Shown here piece after piece: positions 1 to 9,411 of a DNA stretch of 64,000 bases. The stretch lies in assembly GCF_029623955.1 (NCBI RefSeq), contig NZ_JARSBP010000002.1:1612001-1676000 (forward strand), given 5' to 3'. The position numbers were made by a program, and so were the translations under genes. This DNA comes from Mycobacterium sp. 236(2023) (GTDB lineage Bacteria; Actinomycetota; Actinomycetes; Mycobacteriales; Mycobacteriaceae). The notes beneath the pieces are model-generated. The model did no database searches. It worked only from the letters and a program-made list of their open reading frames with translations, and had not been told where the DNA came from. Every line of letters starts with the position of its first letter. Position 1 is the stretch's first letter.

Positions 1-15
1 AAGGGCGCTGCGTAG
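1..15 (+). CDS. 3' end of an upstream gene, possibly a chelatase subunit
   Basis: The first 15 bases read as four codons (K-G-A-A) and a TAG stop at 13-15, 12 bases before the cobO start. In mycobacteria the gene before cobO is usually a cobaltochelatase/magnesium-chelatase-like subunit, so this may be its end. Only the stop can be seen; the identity is inferred from synteny. Confidence 0.3.
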   Translation, partial: KGAA

Positions 16-27
16 AAGGGTGATGCG

Positions 28-642
28 ATGCCTCAGGGGCAACCGCTGACGGTTCCGAACGACGGCTTGACGACGCGGGCGCGACGCAACGCCCCCCTTC
101 TCGCGGTGCACACCGGTCCGGGCAAAGGGAAGTCGACGGCCGCATTCGGGATGGCGCTGCGGGCGTGGAATCAGGGCTTCGACATCGCGGTGTTCCAGTT
201 CGTCAAGAGCGCGAAATGGAAGGTCGGGGAGGAGACGGCACTGACGGAACTCGGCCGGGCGCACGACGAGCGCGGAGTCGGCGGTCCCGTCGAATGGCAC
301 AAGATGGGGTCGGGCTGGTCGTGGACCCGCAAGGCGGGGACGGAGACCGATCACGCTGCCGCCGCCGCTGACGGCTGGGCCGAGATCGCGCGGCGGCTGG
401 CCGAGGAGCGTCACAGCTTCTATGTGCTCGACGAGTTCACCTATCCACTGAAATGGGGCTGGGTGGACACCGAGGAAGTGGTCGCGACGCTGGCGAACCG
501 GCCCGGCAACCAGCACGTGGTGATCACCGGGCGCGATGCGCCGCAGGCTCTGATGGATGCCGCCGATCTGGTGACCGAGATGACGAAGGTCAAGCATCCG
601 ATGGATGCCGGCCGCAAGGGCCAGAGAGGCATCGAGTGGTGA
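28..642 (+). CDS. cobO: Cob(I)yrinic acid a,c-diamide adenosyltransferase
   Basis: Transfers the adenosyl group of ATP to the cobalt of reduced corrinoids in the cytoplasm, during adenosylcobalamin synthesis and salvage. The 204-residue product has the CobA/CobO/BtuR P-loop near residues 30-37 (GPGKGKST) and family blocks such as VFQFVKSAKWKVGE and YVLDEFTYPLKWGW. Length is normal for the family. Its stop overlaps the GTG start of cobB by 4 bases, so the two are translationally coupled in a corrin operon that continues into cysG. No riboswitch is visible in the 27 bases upstream that the window contains. Confidence 0.95.
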   Translation: MPQGQPLTVPNDGLTTRARRNAPLLAVHTGPGKGKSTAAFGMALRAWNQGFDIAVFQFVKSAKWKVGEETALTELGRAHDERGVGGPVEWHKMGSGWSWTRKAGTETDHAAAAADGWAEIARRLAEERHSFYVLDEFTYPLKWGWVDTEEVVATLANRPGNQHVVITGRDAPQALMDAADLVTEMTKVKHPMDAGRKGQRGIEW

Positions 643-2000
643 GCACGCCCGCGGTGGTCATCGCAGCGCCGGCCTCGGGGAGTGGGAAGACGACCGTCGC
701 CACCGGGCTGATGGGTGCGCTGCGGCGCGCCGGTCACCGTGTTGCGCCCTTCAAAGTCGGTCCCGACTTCATCGACCCCGGCTACCACGCGCTGGCGGCC
801 GGCAGCCCGGGTCGCAACCTGGACCCCGTGCTGGTCGGTGAGCGCCTCATCGGCCCGCTCTACCGGCACGGCAGTGATGACGCCGACATCGCGGTCGTCG
901 AGGGGGTGATGGGCCTGTTCGACGGCCGCATCGGTGACGCCACCGTCGGCCCCGCGCAGGGCTCCACCGCGCACGTCGCGGGCCTGCTCGGCGCTCCCGT
1001 CGTCCTCGTCGTCGACGCCCGGGGTCAGAGCCACAGCATCGCCGCGCTGCTGCACGGCTTCGCCACCTTCGATCGCTCCGCGCGCCTGGTCGGCGTGATT
1101 CTCAACCGTGTCGGGTCACCGCGCCACGACGACGTGCTGCGACAGGCCTGCGACCACGCCGGTGTGCCGGTGCTCGGGTCGATTCCGAGGACCGACGAAC
1201 TCGCCGTGCCGTCACGCCACCTCGGGCTCGTGACGGCTGTCGAACACGGCCGTCGAGCTACCGCCGCCGTGGCGGCCATGACCGACCTCGTGGCCCGCCA
1301 CGTCGACCTCGAGGCGATCACACGCGTCGCTGCGAGCCGCGTCGTCGACCAACCCTGGTCGCCGGCGGTGGCGCAGACCGAAAACGTCACCGTCGCGCTG
1401 GCCGCGGGCAAGGCATTCACCTTCGGTTACGCCGAGCACCGGGAGATCCTGCTCGCGGCCGGGGCCGAGGTCGTCGAGTTCGATCCGCTGTGCGACCAAC
1501 TGCCGCCGGCGGCATCGGCGCTTGTGGTCGGTGGCGGATTCCCGGAGGAGTTCGGCACGGAGTTGTCGGCCAACGACGTGGTCCGCCGCCAGATCAAGGC
1601 GCTGGCAGCCGTCGGGGCGCCGGTACACGCCGAGTGCGCGGGGTTGACCTACCTCGTCGACGACCTCGACGGGCATCCGATGTGTGGTGTGCTGGCGGGG
1701 TCGGCGTCGTTCACGAAGTCCCTGACCCTCGGATACCGCGACGCGGTCGCTGTGGCGGATTCTCCGCTGCACGCTCTGGGCGATCGCATCACAGGTCACG
1801 AATTTCACCGCACCACAGTGCAATTCGCTGAGGGCCGATCACCCGCCTGGCGTTACGTCGGACGGGCGGGGCAGGTGATCGAAGACGGCGCCGTGGCGGG
1901 CGGTGTGCATGCCGGTTATCTGCACACCCATCCCGCCGCGCACCCGGAGGCGGTCGCGCGCTTCGTCGCCGCTGCCGCAACCTTTAAGCTCGCCGGGTGA
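639..2000 (+). CDS. cobB: Cobyrinic acid a,c-diamide synthase
   Basis: Glutamine- and ATP-dependent amidation of the a and c side chains of cobyrinic (or hydrogenobyrinic) acid. The open frame extends upstream to 453, but the start is taken at GTG 639, which gives MSTPAVVIAAP and overlaps the cobO stop by 4 bases. The product has 453 residues. An N-terminal dethiobiotin-synthetase-like ATPase domain carries the P-loop ASGSGKTT at about 12-19, and a C-terminal type I glutamine amidotransferase-like domain has its nucleophile Cys333 in AECAGLTYL. The downstream cysG start again overlaps by 4 bases. Confidence 0.94.
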   Translation: MSTPAVVIAAPASGSGKTTVATGLMGALRRAGHRVAPFKVGPDFIDPGYHALAAGSPGRNLDPVLVGERLIGPLYRHGSDDADIAVVEGVMGLFDGRIGDATVGPAQGSTAHVAGLLGAPVVLVVDARGQSHSIAALLHGFATFDRSARLVGVILNRVGSPRHDDVLRQACDHAGVPVLGSIPRTDELAVPSRHLGLVTAVEHGRRATAAVAAMTDLVARHVDLEAITRVAASRVVDQPWSPAVAQTENVTVALAAGKAFTFGYAEHREILLAAGAEVVEFDPLCDQLPPAASALVVGGGFPEEFGTELSANDVVRRQIKALAAVGAPVHAECAGLTYLVDDLDGHPMCGVLAGSASFTKSLTLGYRDAVAVADSPLHALGDRITGHEFHRTTVQFAEGRSPAWRYVGRAGQVIEDGAVAGGVHAGYLHTHPAAHPEAVARFVAAAATFKLAG

Positions 2001-3205
2001 GTCCTGAGACCGACAACGCCTATCTGGTGGGCCTGCGCCTCGCGGGCAAGAAGGTCGTCGTCGTCGGCGGCGGTACGGTCGCCCAGCGGCGCCTGCCGTT
2101 GCTGGTCGCCAGCGGCGCCGATGTCCACGTGATCACCAGGGCCGCCACCCCGGCGGTCGAGGCGATCGACGGAATCACCTTGACAATGCGGGAGTTTCGC
2201 GACGGCGACCTCGATGGTGCCTGGTATGTGATCGCCGCCACTGACGATCCTACCGTCAACGCGGCGATCGTCGCCGAGGCGGAGAGCCGCCGGATCTTCT
2301 GCGTGCGCGCCGACATCGCGATCGAGGGCACCGCCGTCACCCCGGCCTCATTCGACTACGACGGCCTGTCGGTCGGCGTGCTGGCCGGCGGGGAGCATCG
2401 CCGGTCCGCGGCTATCCGTAACGCCATCCATGAGGCGCTGCAGCAGGGACTCATCGCCGACAGCGGGGACTCCGGCGCCGTCAAGGGCGGGGTCGCCCTC
2501 GTCGGCGGAGGCCCGGGCGATCCCGAACTCGTCACCGTGCGGGGCAGGCGGTTGCTGGCCCACGCCGACGTCGTGGTCGCCGACAGGCTGGCGCCTCAGG
2601 AACTGCTCGCCGAGCTGTCGCCCGACGTCGAGGTGATCGATGCGGCGAAGATCCCCTACGGCCGCGCGATGGCTCAGGACGCGATCAACGACGTCCTCAT
2701 CGCGCGGGCCAGGGAAGGAAAGTTCGTCGTCCGCCTCAAAGGCGGTGATCCGTTCGTGTTCGCGCGCGGCTACGAAGAGATCATCGCGTGCGCCGAAGCC
2801 GGAATTCCGGTGACGGTTGTGCCGGGTGTGACAAGTGCCATAGCGGTTCCTGCGCTGGCCGGTGTTCCCGTCACGCACCGCGGTCTTACACATGAGTTCG
2901 TGGTGGTCAGCGGGCATCTGGCGCCAGACCATCCCGAATCGTTAGTGAATTGGGATGCGCTCGCCGCAATGAGCGGGACCATTGTTTTGCTGATGGCGGT
3001 CGAGCGGATCGAATTGTTCGTCAAAGTCTTACTGGAAGGCGGCCGACCAGCGGATACGCCGGTCCTGGTGGTTCAGCATGGGACGACGTCGTCGCAGCGG
3101 ACTTTGCGGGCGAGCCTTGTCGAAACTCCGGAACGGATTCGTTCGGACGGGATTCGACCTCCCGCGATCGTGGTAATCGGGGCGGTGGCCGGCTTCGGCG
3201 CTTAA
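1997..3205 (+). CDS. cysG: Siroheme synthase / uroporphyrinogen-III C-methyltransferase
   Basis: Makes precorrin-2 and siroheme from uroporphyrinogen III, feeding sulfite/nitrite reductases and possibly corrin synthesis. In the 402-residue product, residues 1 to about 150 form the NAD-dependent precorrin-2 dehydrogenase/ferrochelatase module (glycine loop GGGTVAQRR from about 24). Residues from about 170 form the SAM-dependent methyltransferase (GGGPGDPELVTVRG; RLKGGDPFVFARG; VPGVTSA). It is slightly shorter than enterobacterial CysG. The GTG start overlaps the cobB stop by 4 bases. It is the last gene of the cob operon; the next gene has its own promoter. Confidence 0.93.
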   Translation: MSPETDNAYLVGLRLAGKKVVVVGGGTVAQRRLPLLVASGADVHVITRAATPAVEAIDGITLTMREFRDGDLDGAWYVIAATDDPTVNAAIVAEAESRRIFCVRADIAIEGTAVTPASFDYDGLSVGVLAGGEHRRSAAIRNAIHEALQQGLIADSGDSGAVKGGVALVGGGPGDPELVTVRGRRLLAHADVVVADRLAPQELLAELSPDVEVIDAAKIPYGRAMAQDAINDVLIARAREGKFVVRLKGGDPFVFARGYEEIIACAEAGIPVTVVPGVTSAIAVPALAGVPVTHRGLTHEFVVVSGHLAPDHPESLVNWDALAAMSGTIVLLMAVERIELFVKVLLEGGRPADTPVLVVQHGTTSSQRTLRASLVETPERIRSDGIRPPAIVVIGAVAGFGA

Positions 3206-3224
3206 AGGATTCTTAAGATTACTG

Positions 3225-3230
3225 TAAGGT
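3225..3230 (+). promoter_or_regulatory. -10 element of efpA, leaderless start
   Basis: TAAGGT ends 8 bases before the ATG at 3239, so transcription should begin at or next to the start codon. The region just upstream (3201-3224) is unusually AT-rich for this genome, as in drug-inducible mycobacterial promoters. No clear -35 hexamer is seen. Confidence 0.5.
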
Positions 3231-3238
3231 AACCCGTT

Positions 3239-4882
3239 ATGACGGCTCTCAACGATGCGGAGCGTGCCGCCATCCACCGTGATGCTGAAGGCAGTGAAAA
3301 ACGAGGCTCCAAGCGAGCCTCGGACAGAGTCCTGCCCGTCCGCGTTCCCGGCTCGGGTGAGACCGCAGGCGGACATCCCGGCGGCCCGACAGGCAACGCG
3401 GCCCGACCGAGCAGGACTCCGGCCTGGATGCCGTCGCGGCGGTTCATCGCCGCGGTCGTCGCGATCGGTGGCATGCAGCTGCTGGCGACGATGGACAGCA
3501 CCGTCGCGATCGTGGCGCTCCCGAAGATCCAGGACGAGCTCAGCCTCTCGGATGCCGGCCGCAGCTGGGTCATCACCGCCTATGTGCTGACGTTCGGCGG
3601 ATTGATGCTGCTGGGCGGTCGCCTCGGTGACGTCATCGGCCGCAAGCGAACCTTCATCGTCGGTGTCGCGCTGTTCACTATCGCTTCTGTTCTGTGCGGT
3701 CTCGCATGGAACGAGGCCACTCTCGTTATCGCCCGGCTGCTGCAGGGTGTCGGCGCGGCGATCGCGTCGCCGACCGCGTTGGCGTTGATCGCCACCACAT
3801 TCCCGAAGGGCCCCGCCCGCAACGCCGCGACGGCGATCTTCGCCGCGATGACCGGCATCGGCTCGGTCCTGGGCCTGATTCTCGGTGGCGCGCTGACCGA
3901 GGTGTCCTGGCGCTGGGCCTTCCTCATCAACATCCCGATCGGGCTGCTGATGATCCACCTGGCCCGTAAGACACTGCGCGAGACCAACCGCGAGCGGCTC
4001 AAGCTCGACGCCGCAGGCGCACTGCTGGCAACCCTGGGCTGCACGGCCGCCGTGTTCGGCTTCTCGATGGGGCCGGAGGCCGGCTGGCTGTCGCCGATGA
4101 CTCTGATCTCCGGTGTCATCGCGGTCGGCGCATTGCTCGGCTTCCTCTGGGTGGAGCGCACGGCCGAGAACCCGGTCGTCCCGTTCGAGCTGTTCCACGA
4201 CCGCAACCGCGTCGCCACGTTCGCCGCCATCTTCCTCGCAGGCGGCGTGATGTTCACGCTGACCGTGACCATCGGGCTCTACGTCCAGGACATCCTGGGC
4301 TACAGCGCGCTGCGCGCCGGCATCGGCTTCATCCCGTTCGTCATCGCGCTCGGCGTCGGCCTGGGGCTGTCCTCGGCGCTGGTGTCGAAGTATCCGCCTC
4401 GCGTGCTCGTGATCGCCGGTGGCGTGCTCGTGCTCGCGGCGATGATCTACGGCTCCACGCTGGACGCGAACATTCCGTACTTCCCGAACCTGGTGCTCCC
4501 GATCACCGTCGGCGGCTTCGGCATCGGCATGATCGTCGTGCCGCTGACGGTGTCGGCGATCGCCGGTGTCGGCTTCGACCAGATCGGCCCGGTGTCGGCG
4601 ATCGCACTGATGCTGCAGAACCTCGGCGGCCCGGTCGTGCTCGCGGTCATCCAGGCCGTCATCACGTCGCGGACGCTGTATCTCGGCGGCACCACCGGCC
4701 CGGTCAACGACATGAACGCCGCGCAGATGCACGCCCTCGACCAGGGCTACTCCTACGGCCTGCTGTGGGTCGCGGGTATCGCGGTCATCGTCGGCGGTGC
4801 GGCGCTGTTCATCGGCTACACGGCCGAGCAGGTGGCGCACGCGCAGGAAGTTAAAGACGCGATCGACGCCGGCGATCTGTAG
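3239..4882 (+). CDS. efpA: EfpA-type MFS exporter
   Basis: Integral membrane transporter of the DHA2 (QacA/EmrB) branch of the major facilitator superfamily, 547 residues, with about 14 predicted membrane helices. A hydrophilic tail of about 65 residues precedes the first helix. Motif A is GGRLGDVIGRKR, and the family D1 motif appears as MDSTVAIVALP. Its place between cysG and proS matches M. tuberculosis efpA, a proton-coupled exporter linked to drug tolerance and lipid transport. A paralog follows directly. The start is supported by the leaderless promoter at 3225. Substrate assignment rests on orthology and position. Confidence 0.87.
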   Translation: MTALNDAERAAIHRDAEGSEKRGSKRASDRVLPVRVPGSGETAGGHPGGPTGNAARPSRTPAWMPSRRFIAAVVAIGGMQLLATMDSTVAIVALPKIQDELSLSDAGRSWVITAYVLTFGGLMLLGGRLGDVIGRKRTFIVGVALFTIASVLCGLAWNEATLVIARLLQGVGAAIASPTALALIATTFPKGPARNAATAIFAAMTGIGSVLGLILGGALTEVSWRWAFLINIPIGLLMIHLARKTLRETNRERLKLDAAGALLATLGCTAAVFGFSMGPEAGWLSPMTLISGVIAVGALLGFLWVERTAENPVVPFELFHDRNRVATFAAIFLAGGVMFTLTVTIGLYVQDILGYSALRAGIGFIPFVIALGVGLGLSSALVSKYPPRVLVIAGGVLVLAAMIYGSTLDANIPYFPNLVLPITVGGFGIGMIVVPLTVSAIAGVGFDQIGPVSAIALMLQNLGGPVVLAVIQAVITSRTLYLGGTTGPVNDMNAAQMHALDQGYSYGLLWVAGIAVIVGGAALFIGYTAEQVAHAQEVKDAIDAGDL

Positions 4883-4907
4883 CTCCCCGCAAATCCGGCG
4901 CGCGGAA

Positions 4908-4922
4908 CGACGCTGAGCGTCG
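4908..4922 (+). terminator. Small hairpin after efpA
   Basis: A 6-bp perfect stem (CGACGC / GCGTCG) with a 3-base loop lies 26 bases after the efpA stop and just before the promoter of the second exporter. There is no U-tract, so its role as a terminator is only a suggestion. Confidence 0.25.
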
Positions 4923-4950
4923 CTGAACGCGCCCGATCAGCTGCTGTCGG

Positions 4951-4956
4951 TAGGGT
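4951..4956 (+). promoter_or_regulatory. -10 element of the second exporter gene
   Basis: TAGGGT lies 8 bases before the ATG at 4965, consistent with a leaderless or near-leaderless transcript separate from efpA. Confidence 0.4.
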
Positions 4957-4964
4957 GGCGAACC

Positions 4965-6455
4965 ATGGCTTCCGGGTCGTCTGAGGGCACGACGAAACGG
5001 CTGTCCTCTTCGGTGCTCGGCATCGCCATCGTCGCGATCACCGGCATGCAGCTCATGTCGACCCTCGACGGCACCATCGTCATCGTCGCGCTGCCGCGGA
5101 TGCAGGCCGAGCTCGGCCTCTCCGACGCAGGTAAGAGCTGGGTCATCACGGGCTATGTGCTGGCGTTCGGCGGGCTCCTGCTGCTCGGCGGCCGCATCGG
5201 TGACGCCATCGGCCACAAACGGGCCTTCCTGTCGGGAGTCGGCGTCTTCACGATCGCCTCCCTGGTGTGTGGCCTGGCCGCCGAGGAGGTCACGCTGATC
5301 GTGGCGCGGGCGATCCAGGGTGTCGGCGCGGCGGTGGCCGCTCCCACCGGGTTGGCGTTGATCGCGACGACCTACGCGGTCGGCCACGCCCGCAACCGTG
5401 CGCTGGCAGTGTCGGCGGCGATGCAGGGGCTCGGATCGGTGCTCGGGCTCGTTCTCGGCGGCGCGGTGACAGGGATTTCCTGGCGGTGGGCGTTCCTCGT
5501 CAACGTGCCGATCGGCATCGCGATCATCGCGATCGCGGTGTTCCGGCTCGCCGAGACGCGGCACGAACGCATCAAGCTCGACATCACCGGCGCCCTGCTC
5601 GCCACGCTCGCATGTACATCCGCGGTGCTGGTGTTCACGCAGGGACCACCGCGGGGCTGGGTCGACCCATGGGTCATCGGGGCCGGAGTGGCGGCCGTCG
5701 TGTTCTTCGTCGCGTTCCTGCTCGACGAACGCGGCGCCGACAACCCATTGGTGCCGCTGTCGATCTTCGACAACCGCAACCGCGTCGCGTCGTTCGTCGC
5801 GTACTTCATGGCGGGCGGCGTGATGTTGACGCTGTCGGTGATGATCGGTCTGCTCGTCCAAGACGTGCTGGGCTATTCGCCTCTGCGGGCCGGGATCAGC
5901 TTCCTGCCGTTCGCGGCCGCGTTCGTCGTCGGGAACGTCGTGGCCACCTACGTGGCACCGCGGATCGCACCGCGGTGGGTCATCCTCGGGGGCGGATTGT
6001 TCGTTCTCGTCGCAATGCTCTTCGGGTCGACTCTCGACCGGACCGTTCCGTACTTTCCCGGCCTGTTCCTGCCGATCGTCATCGGCGGTTTCGGTATCGG
6101 CGTGATCTCGGTGATCCTGCCGCTGTGCCTGCTGGCCAATGTGCCCGCTCGCGACATCGGATCGCTGTCGTCGGTGACGCTCATGGTCTTCAATCTCGGC
6201 GGCCCGTTGGTGCTCGTCGTCATTCAGGCCGTGCAGACTTCGCGGACCTTGTACCTCGGCGGCACCACGGGGCCGGTGAAGGACATGACCACCGCCCAGC
6301 TCGACGCGCTGGGACACGGCTACACCTATTCGCTGCTGTGGGTGGCGGGCATCGCGCTCCTGGTGGGTGTCGCCGCTCTGTTCATCGGATACTCGGCCCG
6401 CGACATCGCCAGGGCGCGCGAAACCCGTGAGGCCGTGGACGCGGGGGAGCTCTAG
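4965..6455 (+). CDS. EfpA-like MFS exporter (tandem paralog)
   Basis: A 496-residue DHA2-family MFS transporter closely similar to the preceding EfpA along its whole length (for example LDGTIVIVALPRMQAEL against MDSTVAIVALPKIQDEL, and near-identical C-terminal blocks TSRTLYLGGTTGPV). It lacks the long hydrophilic N-terminal tail of EfpA. Motif A reads GGRIGDAIGHKR, with His replacing an Arg of the copy next door. It is probably the product of a tandem duplication. Substrate unknown; membrane export of drugs or lipids is inferred from the paralog. Confidence 0.85.
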   Translation: MASGSSEGTTKRLSSSVLGIAIVAITGMQLMSTLDGTIVIVALPRMQAELGLSDAGKSWVITGYVLAFGGLLLLGGRIGDAIGHKRAFLSGVGVFTIASLVCGLAAEEVTLIVARAIQGVGAAVAAPTGLALIATTYAVGHARNRALAVSAAMQGLGSVLGLVLGGAVTGISWRWAFLVNVPIGIAIIAIAVFRLAETRHERIKLDITGALLATLACTSAVLVFTQGPPRGWVDPWVIGAGVAAVVFFVAFLLDERGADNPLVPLSIFDNRNRVASFVAYFMAGGVMLTLSVMIGLLVQDVLGYSPLRAGISFLPFAAAFVVGNVVATYVAPRIAPRWVILGGGLFVLVAMLFGSTLDRTVPYFPGLFLPIVIGGFGIGVISVILPLCLLANVPARDIGSLSSVTLMVFNLGGPLVLVVIQAVQTSRTLYLGGTTGPVKDMTTAQLDALGHGYTYSLLWVAGIALLVGVAALFIGYSARDIARARETREAVDAGEL

Positions 6456-6468
6456 CGGCGCGCATCAG

Positions 6469-6474
6469 TAAGGT
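6469..6474 (+). promoter_or_regulatory. -10 element of proS
   Basis: TAAGGT is followed by 8 bases and then the GTG at 6483. This supports that GTG rather than the in-frame ATG at 6495 as the start, with a leaderless message. Confidence 0.45.
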
Positions 6475-6482
6475 GGTCGGCT

Positions 6483-8240
6483 GTGATCACCCGCATGTCC
6501 GAGCTGTTCCTGCGCACGTTGCGCGACGATCCTGCCGACGCCGAAGTGCCGAGCCACAAGCTGCTGATCCGGGCAGGTTACGTCCGGCAGGTCGGGCCTG
6601 GGTTGTACAGCTGGCTGCCACTGGGACTGAAGGTCCTGCGCAAGATCGAGAACATCGTGCGCACCGAGATGAACGCGATCGGTGGCCAGGAGATCCTGTT
6701 CCCCGCGCTGCTTCCGCGGGCGCCGTATGAGACGACCAACCGCTGGACCGAGTACGGCGACACCTTGTTCCGGCTGCAGGACCGCCGCAATAACGACTAC
6801 CTGCTCGGGCCCACCCACGAGGAGATGTTCACCCTCACCGTCAAGGGGGAGTACTCGTCGTACAAGGATTTCCCGTTGCGGCTCTACCAAATTCAGAACA
6901 AGTACCGTGACGAAGCCAGGCCCCGCGCCGGCATCCTGCGCGGCCGCGAGTTCCTGATGAAGGATTCGTACTCGTTCGACGTCGACGACGACGGACTCAA
7001 GAACGCCTACCACGCGCACCGCGAGGCCTATCAGAGGATCTTCGCGCAGCTGGCCGTCCGCTACGTCATCGTGTCCGCCGTGTCGGGCGCGATGGGCGGC
7101 AGCGCCTCCGAGGAATTCCTCGCCGAGAGCGAGGTCGGGGAGGACACCTACGTGCGGTGCGCGCAGTCCGGGTACGCCGCGAACGTCGAGGCCGTCGTCA
7201 CCACCGCACCCCCGCCGATCCCGTTCGACGGTCTCCCCGAGGCGGTCGTGCACGACACGCCGGACGCGCCTACGATCGCGACGCTCGTGGACTGGGCCAA
7301 CAGCGCCGATCTGCCGAGTTTCGCGGGCCGCACCGTCACCGCCGCCGACACCCTCAAGAACGTGCTCCTCAAGGTGCGCGAGCCGGGCGGCGACTGGGAG
7401 CTGCTGGCGGTCGGTGTGCCCGGCGACCGCGAGGTCGACGACAAACGACTCGGCGCTGCGCTCGAACCGGCCGAGTACGCGATGGCCGACGATGCCGACT
7501 TCGCGAAGTACCCGTTCCTGGTCAAGGGGTACATCGGCCCGAAAGGATTGCTGGCCAACGGAGTTCGCTACTTGGTCGATCCGAGGGTGGTCGACGGCAC
7601 CGCGTGGATCACCGGTGCCGACGAGAAGAACAAGCACGTCGTCGATCTGGTCGCCGGACGTGACTTCACGCCCGACGGCACCATCGAGGCCGCCGAGGTC
7701 CGCGAGGGCGACCCGTCGCCGGACGGAGCCGGACCGCTGGTCGCGGCGCGCGGCATCGAGATCGGCCACGTCTTCCAGCTGGGTCGCAAATACGCCGACG
7801 CGTTCAACGCCGACGTTCTCGGCGAGAACGGCAAGCCGGTGCGACTCACCATGGGGTCCTACGGGATCGGGGTGTCTCGGCTCGTCGCGGTCATCGCCGA
7901 ACAGCACCACGACGACATCGGCCTGCGGTGGCCGTCGAGCGTGGCGCCCTTCGACGTGCACGTCGTGATCGCCAACAAGGACGCCGAAGCCCGTGCCGGC
8001 GCCACCGAGCTGGCCGCCGATCTGGACCGGCTCGGAATCGACGTGCTGCTCGACGACAGGACGGCATCGCCGGGGGTGAAGTTCAAGGACGCCGAGCTGC
8101 TCGGGGTGCCGTGGATCGTCGTCGTCGGCCGCGGCTGGGCCGAAGGCGTTGTCGAACTTCGTGACCGGTTCAGCGGAGGCAAACGCGAGGTGCCCGTCGA
8201 CGGTGCCGTCGGCGAGATCAGCGCCGCGATCACCGGCTGA
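6483..8240 (+). CDS. proS: Prolyl-tRNA synthetase
   Basis: Charges tRNA-Pro with proline. The 585-residue protein is the bacterial-type class II enzyme. Motif 2 is seen in [25 protein letters not shown] (quoted in part) and motif 3 in [17 protein letters not shown]. An inserted editing domain (about residues 225-400) contains the GYIGPKG block typical of the YbaK-like module, and an anticodon-binding domain sits at the C terminus. Length is as expected. Start chosen at GTG 6483 because of the -10 element before it; the protein could also start at ATG 6495. Confidence 0.96.
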   Translation: MITRMSELFLRTLRDDPADAEVPSHKLLIRAGYVRQVGPGLYSWLPLGLKVLRKIENIVRTEMNAIGGQEILFPALLPRAPYETTNRWTEYGDTLFRLQDRRNNDYLLGPTHEEMFTLTVKGEYSSYKDFPLRLYQIQNKYRDEARPRAGILRGREFLMKDSYSFDVDDDGLKNAYHAHREAYQRIFAQLAVRYVIVSAVSGAMGGSASEEFLAESEVGEDTYVRCAQSGYAANVEAVVTTAPPPIPFDGLPEAVVHDTPDAPTIATLVDWANSADLPSFAGRTVTAADTLKNVLLKVREPGGDWELLAVGVPGDREVDDKRLGAALEPAEYAMADDADFAKYPFLVKGYIGPKGLLANGVRYLVDPRVVDGTAWITGADEKNKHVVDLVAGRDFTPDGTIEAAEVREGDPSPDGAGPLVAARGIEIGHVFQLGRKYADAFNADVLGENGKPVRLTMGSYGIGVSRLVAVIAEQHHDDIGLRWPSSVAPFDVHVVIANKDAEARAGATELAADLDRLGIDVLLDDRTASPGVKFKDAELLGVPWIVVVGRGWAEGVVELRDRFSGGKREVPVDGAVGEISAAITG

Positions 8241-8247
8241 CGCCGAC

Positions 8248-8724
8248 TTACTCGCTGCCGCCCGGGAACGCGACGGTCACCGCGGTGTCGCCGCGGACGA
8301 CCCGCCACTTCGCGGCGGTGACCGCGCACTCCGTCAGTGCCGTCACCGCGAACGTACGGACCGTCTGATCGGTGGACTGTTCGACGACGGCCCGCCACGC
8401 CACGGCCGCGTCCTCTTCCATCTGAACCGCGAGATTCGTTGCTTCGGTGGGGGTTTCGACGTCCACTGGCATCTGATAGCCGGCCGCCGGGACCGCGGCC
8501 GCAATGCCCTGCTCCTCGGCCAGCGCGATGGCGGCCTCGCGGCGGGCGCGATGCTCGGCCATCGCCGCCGACACCAGATAGTTGACGTCGGGCTCCGAGT
8601 GCCCCGACACGACGCCGTACCCGTAGATGGTGGCGTGCTCGGTGGCGATCGCGTCGAACAGTGCGCCGGCGGCCGGGTCATCGGGTCGTGTTGGCAGGGT
8701 GGTGTCCGGTTCGGGTGACGTCAT
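8248..8724 (-). CDS. DUF4439 ferritin-like domain protein
   Basis: A 158-residue, alanine-rich, mostly helical protein of the DUF4439 family, which has a ferritin-like four-helix fold. Repeated acidic/His pairs (ATEHATIYGYG, AMAEHRARREAA, MEEDAAVAW) resemble metal-ligand positions, but metal binding is not established. The start ATG at 8724 overlaps the TGA of the upstream lipoprotein gene by 4 bases (ATGA), so the pair is co-translated. It corresponds by position to the alanine-rich Rv2844 next to proS in M. tuberculosis. Function unknown. Confidence 0.75.
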   Translation of the reverse strand: MTSPEPDTTLPTRPDDPAAGALFDAIATEHATIYGYGVVSGHSEPDVNYLVSAAMAEHRARREAAIALAEEQGIAAAVPAAGYQMPVDVETPTEATNLAVQMEEDAAVAWRAVVEQSTDQTVRTFAVTALTECAVTAAKWRVVRGDTAVTVAFPGGSE

Positions 8725-9245
8725 CGCGCGGCCCCCGCCCCGGCCAGCGCCACGGTGTAGGCGACAGTGCACGACGCGGCAATCGACGCGAGCAGACCTG
8801 CCCGGTAGCCGGACAGCGCGCCGGCGGCCTGCGTCGCACTGTCGGCGGAAGCGCGCAGCGCCCCGACGACGTCCTCGGCGTCAGGGGCCGGAACCGATGC
8901 GGGGGTCGTCGTCGTTGCGGCCGCTGAAGGTTCAGCGCTGGTGGTCGGTGCGGCATGCCCCGTCAGGCGGACGATCTCCTCGGCGAGCGCCTCGGCATGC
9001 GCCGCGCGCTGGGCGGCGATGTCGGTGAGCATGTCGGCCAGGCGTCCTTTCGCTGTGGCGGCGACGTCAGTGGCCAGCTCGCCGTCGGAACGCGCCCGGT
9101 CCAGTGCAATGGTGAGATCGTCGAGGTCAGGGGGAGGAGGCGGGGTTCCGCAGCCTGCCGCGGTGACACTGAGCGCCGCCAACGCCGCGACGCCGACGAG
9201 GATGTGTCGACGGCTGACTGTCGGCGGTCTCGGCACGGCCAACAT
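8721..9245 (-). CDS. Ala-rich lipoprotein, function unknown
   Basis: A 174-residue secreted lipoprotein starting at ATG 9245. After RRH comes a hydrophobic stretch and a lipobox VTAAGC, so the mature protein would begin at Cys about 32 residues in and be anchored to the outer face of the membrane. The mature part is Ala/Thr-rich and probably helical, with a hydrophobic segment near the C terminus. It is translationally coupled to the DUF4439 gene downstream (4-base overlap). Position matches the membrane protein Rv2843 of M. tuberculosis. Confidence 0.7.
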   Translation of the reverse strand: MLAVPRPPTVSRRHILVGVAALAALSVTAAGCGTPPPPPDLDDLTIALDRARSDGELATDVAATAKGRLADMLTDIAAQRAAHAEALAEEIVRLTGHAAPTTSAEPSAAATTTTPASVPAPDAEDVVGALRASADSATQAAGALSGYRAGLLASIAASCTVAYTVALAGAGAAR

Positions 9246-9411
9246 CCTGCCATCCGCGCATCGGGCCGTCCGGAACCGACTTCCTCCAGGCGTCGGCGGT
9301 GCGGGCTTTTCGTATTTGACCAAGCCTTGCTGGCGTATCGTGGAGAGTCGGATTCGCAAGGAGCCCTCCCTGCGGACCGATGTCCGGACAACTCAAGACG
9401 AGGAGCTCGCC

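Noticed and set aside
1..27. Cobalamin riboswitch before cobO
   Set aside because: Only 27 bases are available, and they contain the end of another gene; nothing riboswitch-like is visible.
3029..4840. 603-codon open frame opposite efpA, and the 488-codon frame opposite its paralog (4851-6317)
   Set aside because: Both mirror the exporter genes, are rich in Arg/Asp/His from reversed hydrophobic codons, and lack starts with ribosome-binding sites.
9316..9341. TTGACC ... TATCGT as a promoter for rimP
   Set aside because: The spacer is only 14 bases and the elements are weak; a promoter is likely in this gap but this pairing is not convincing.
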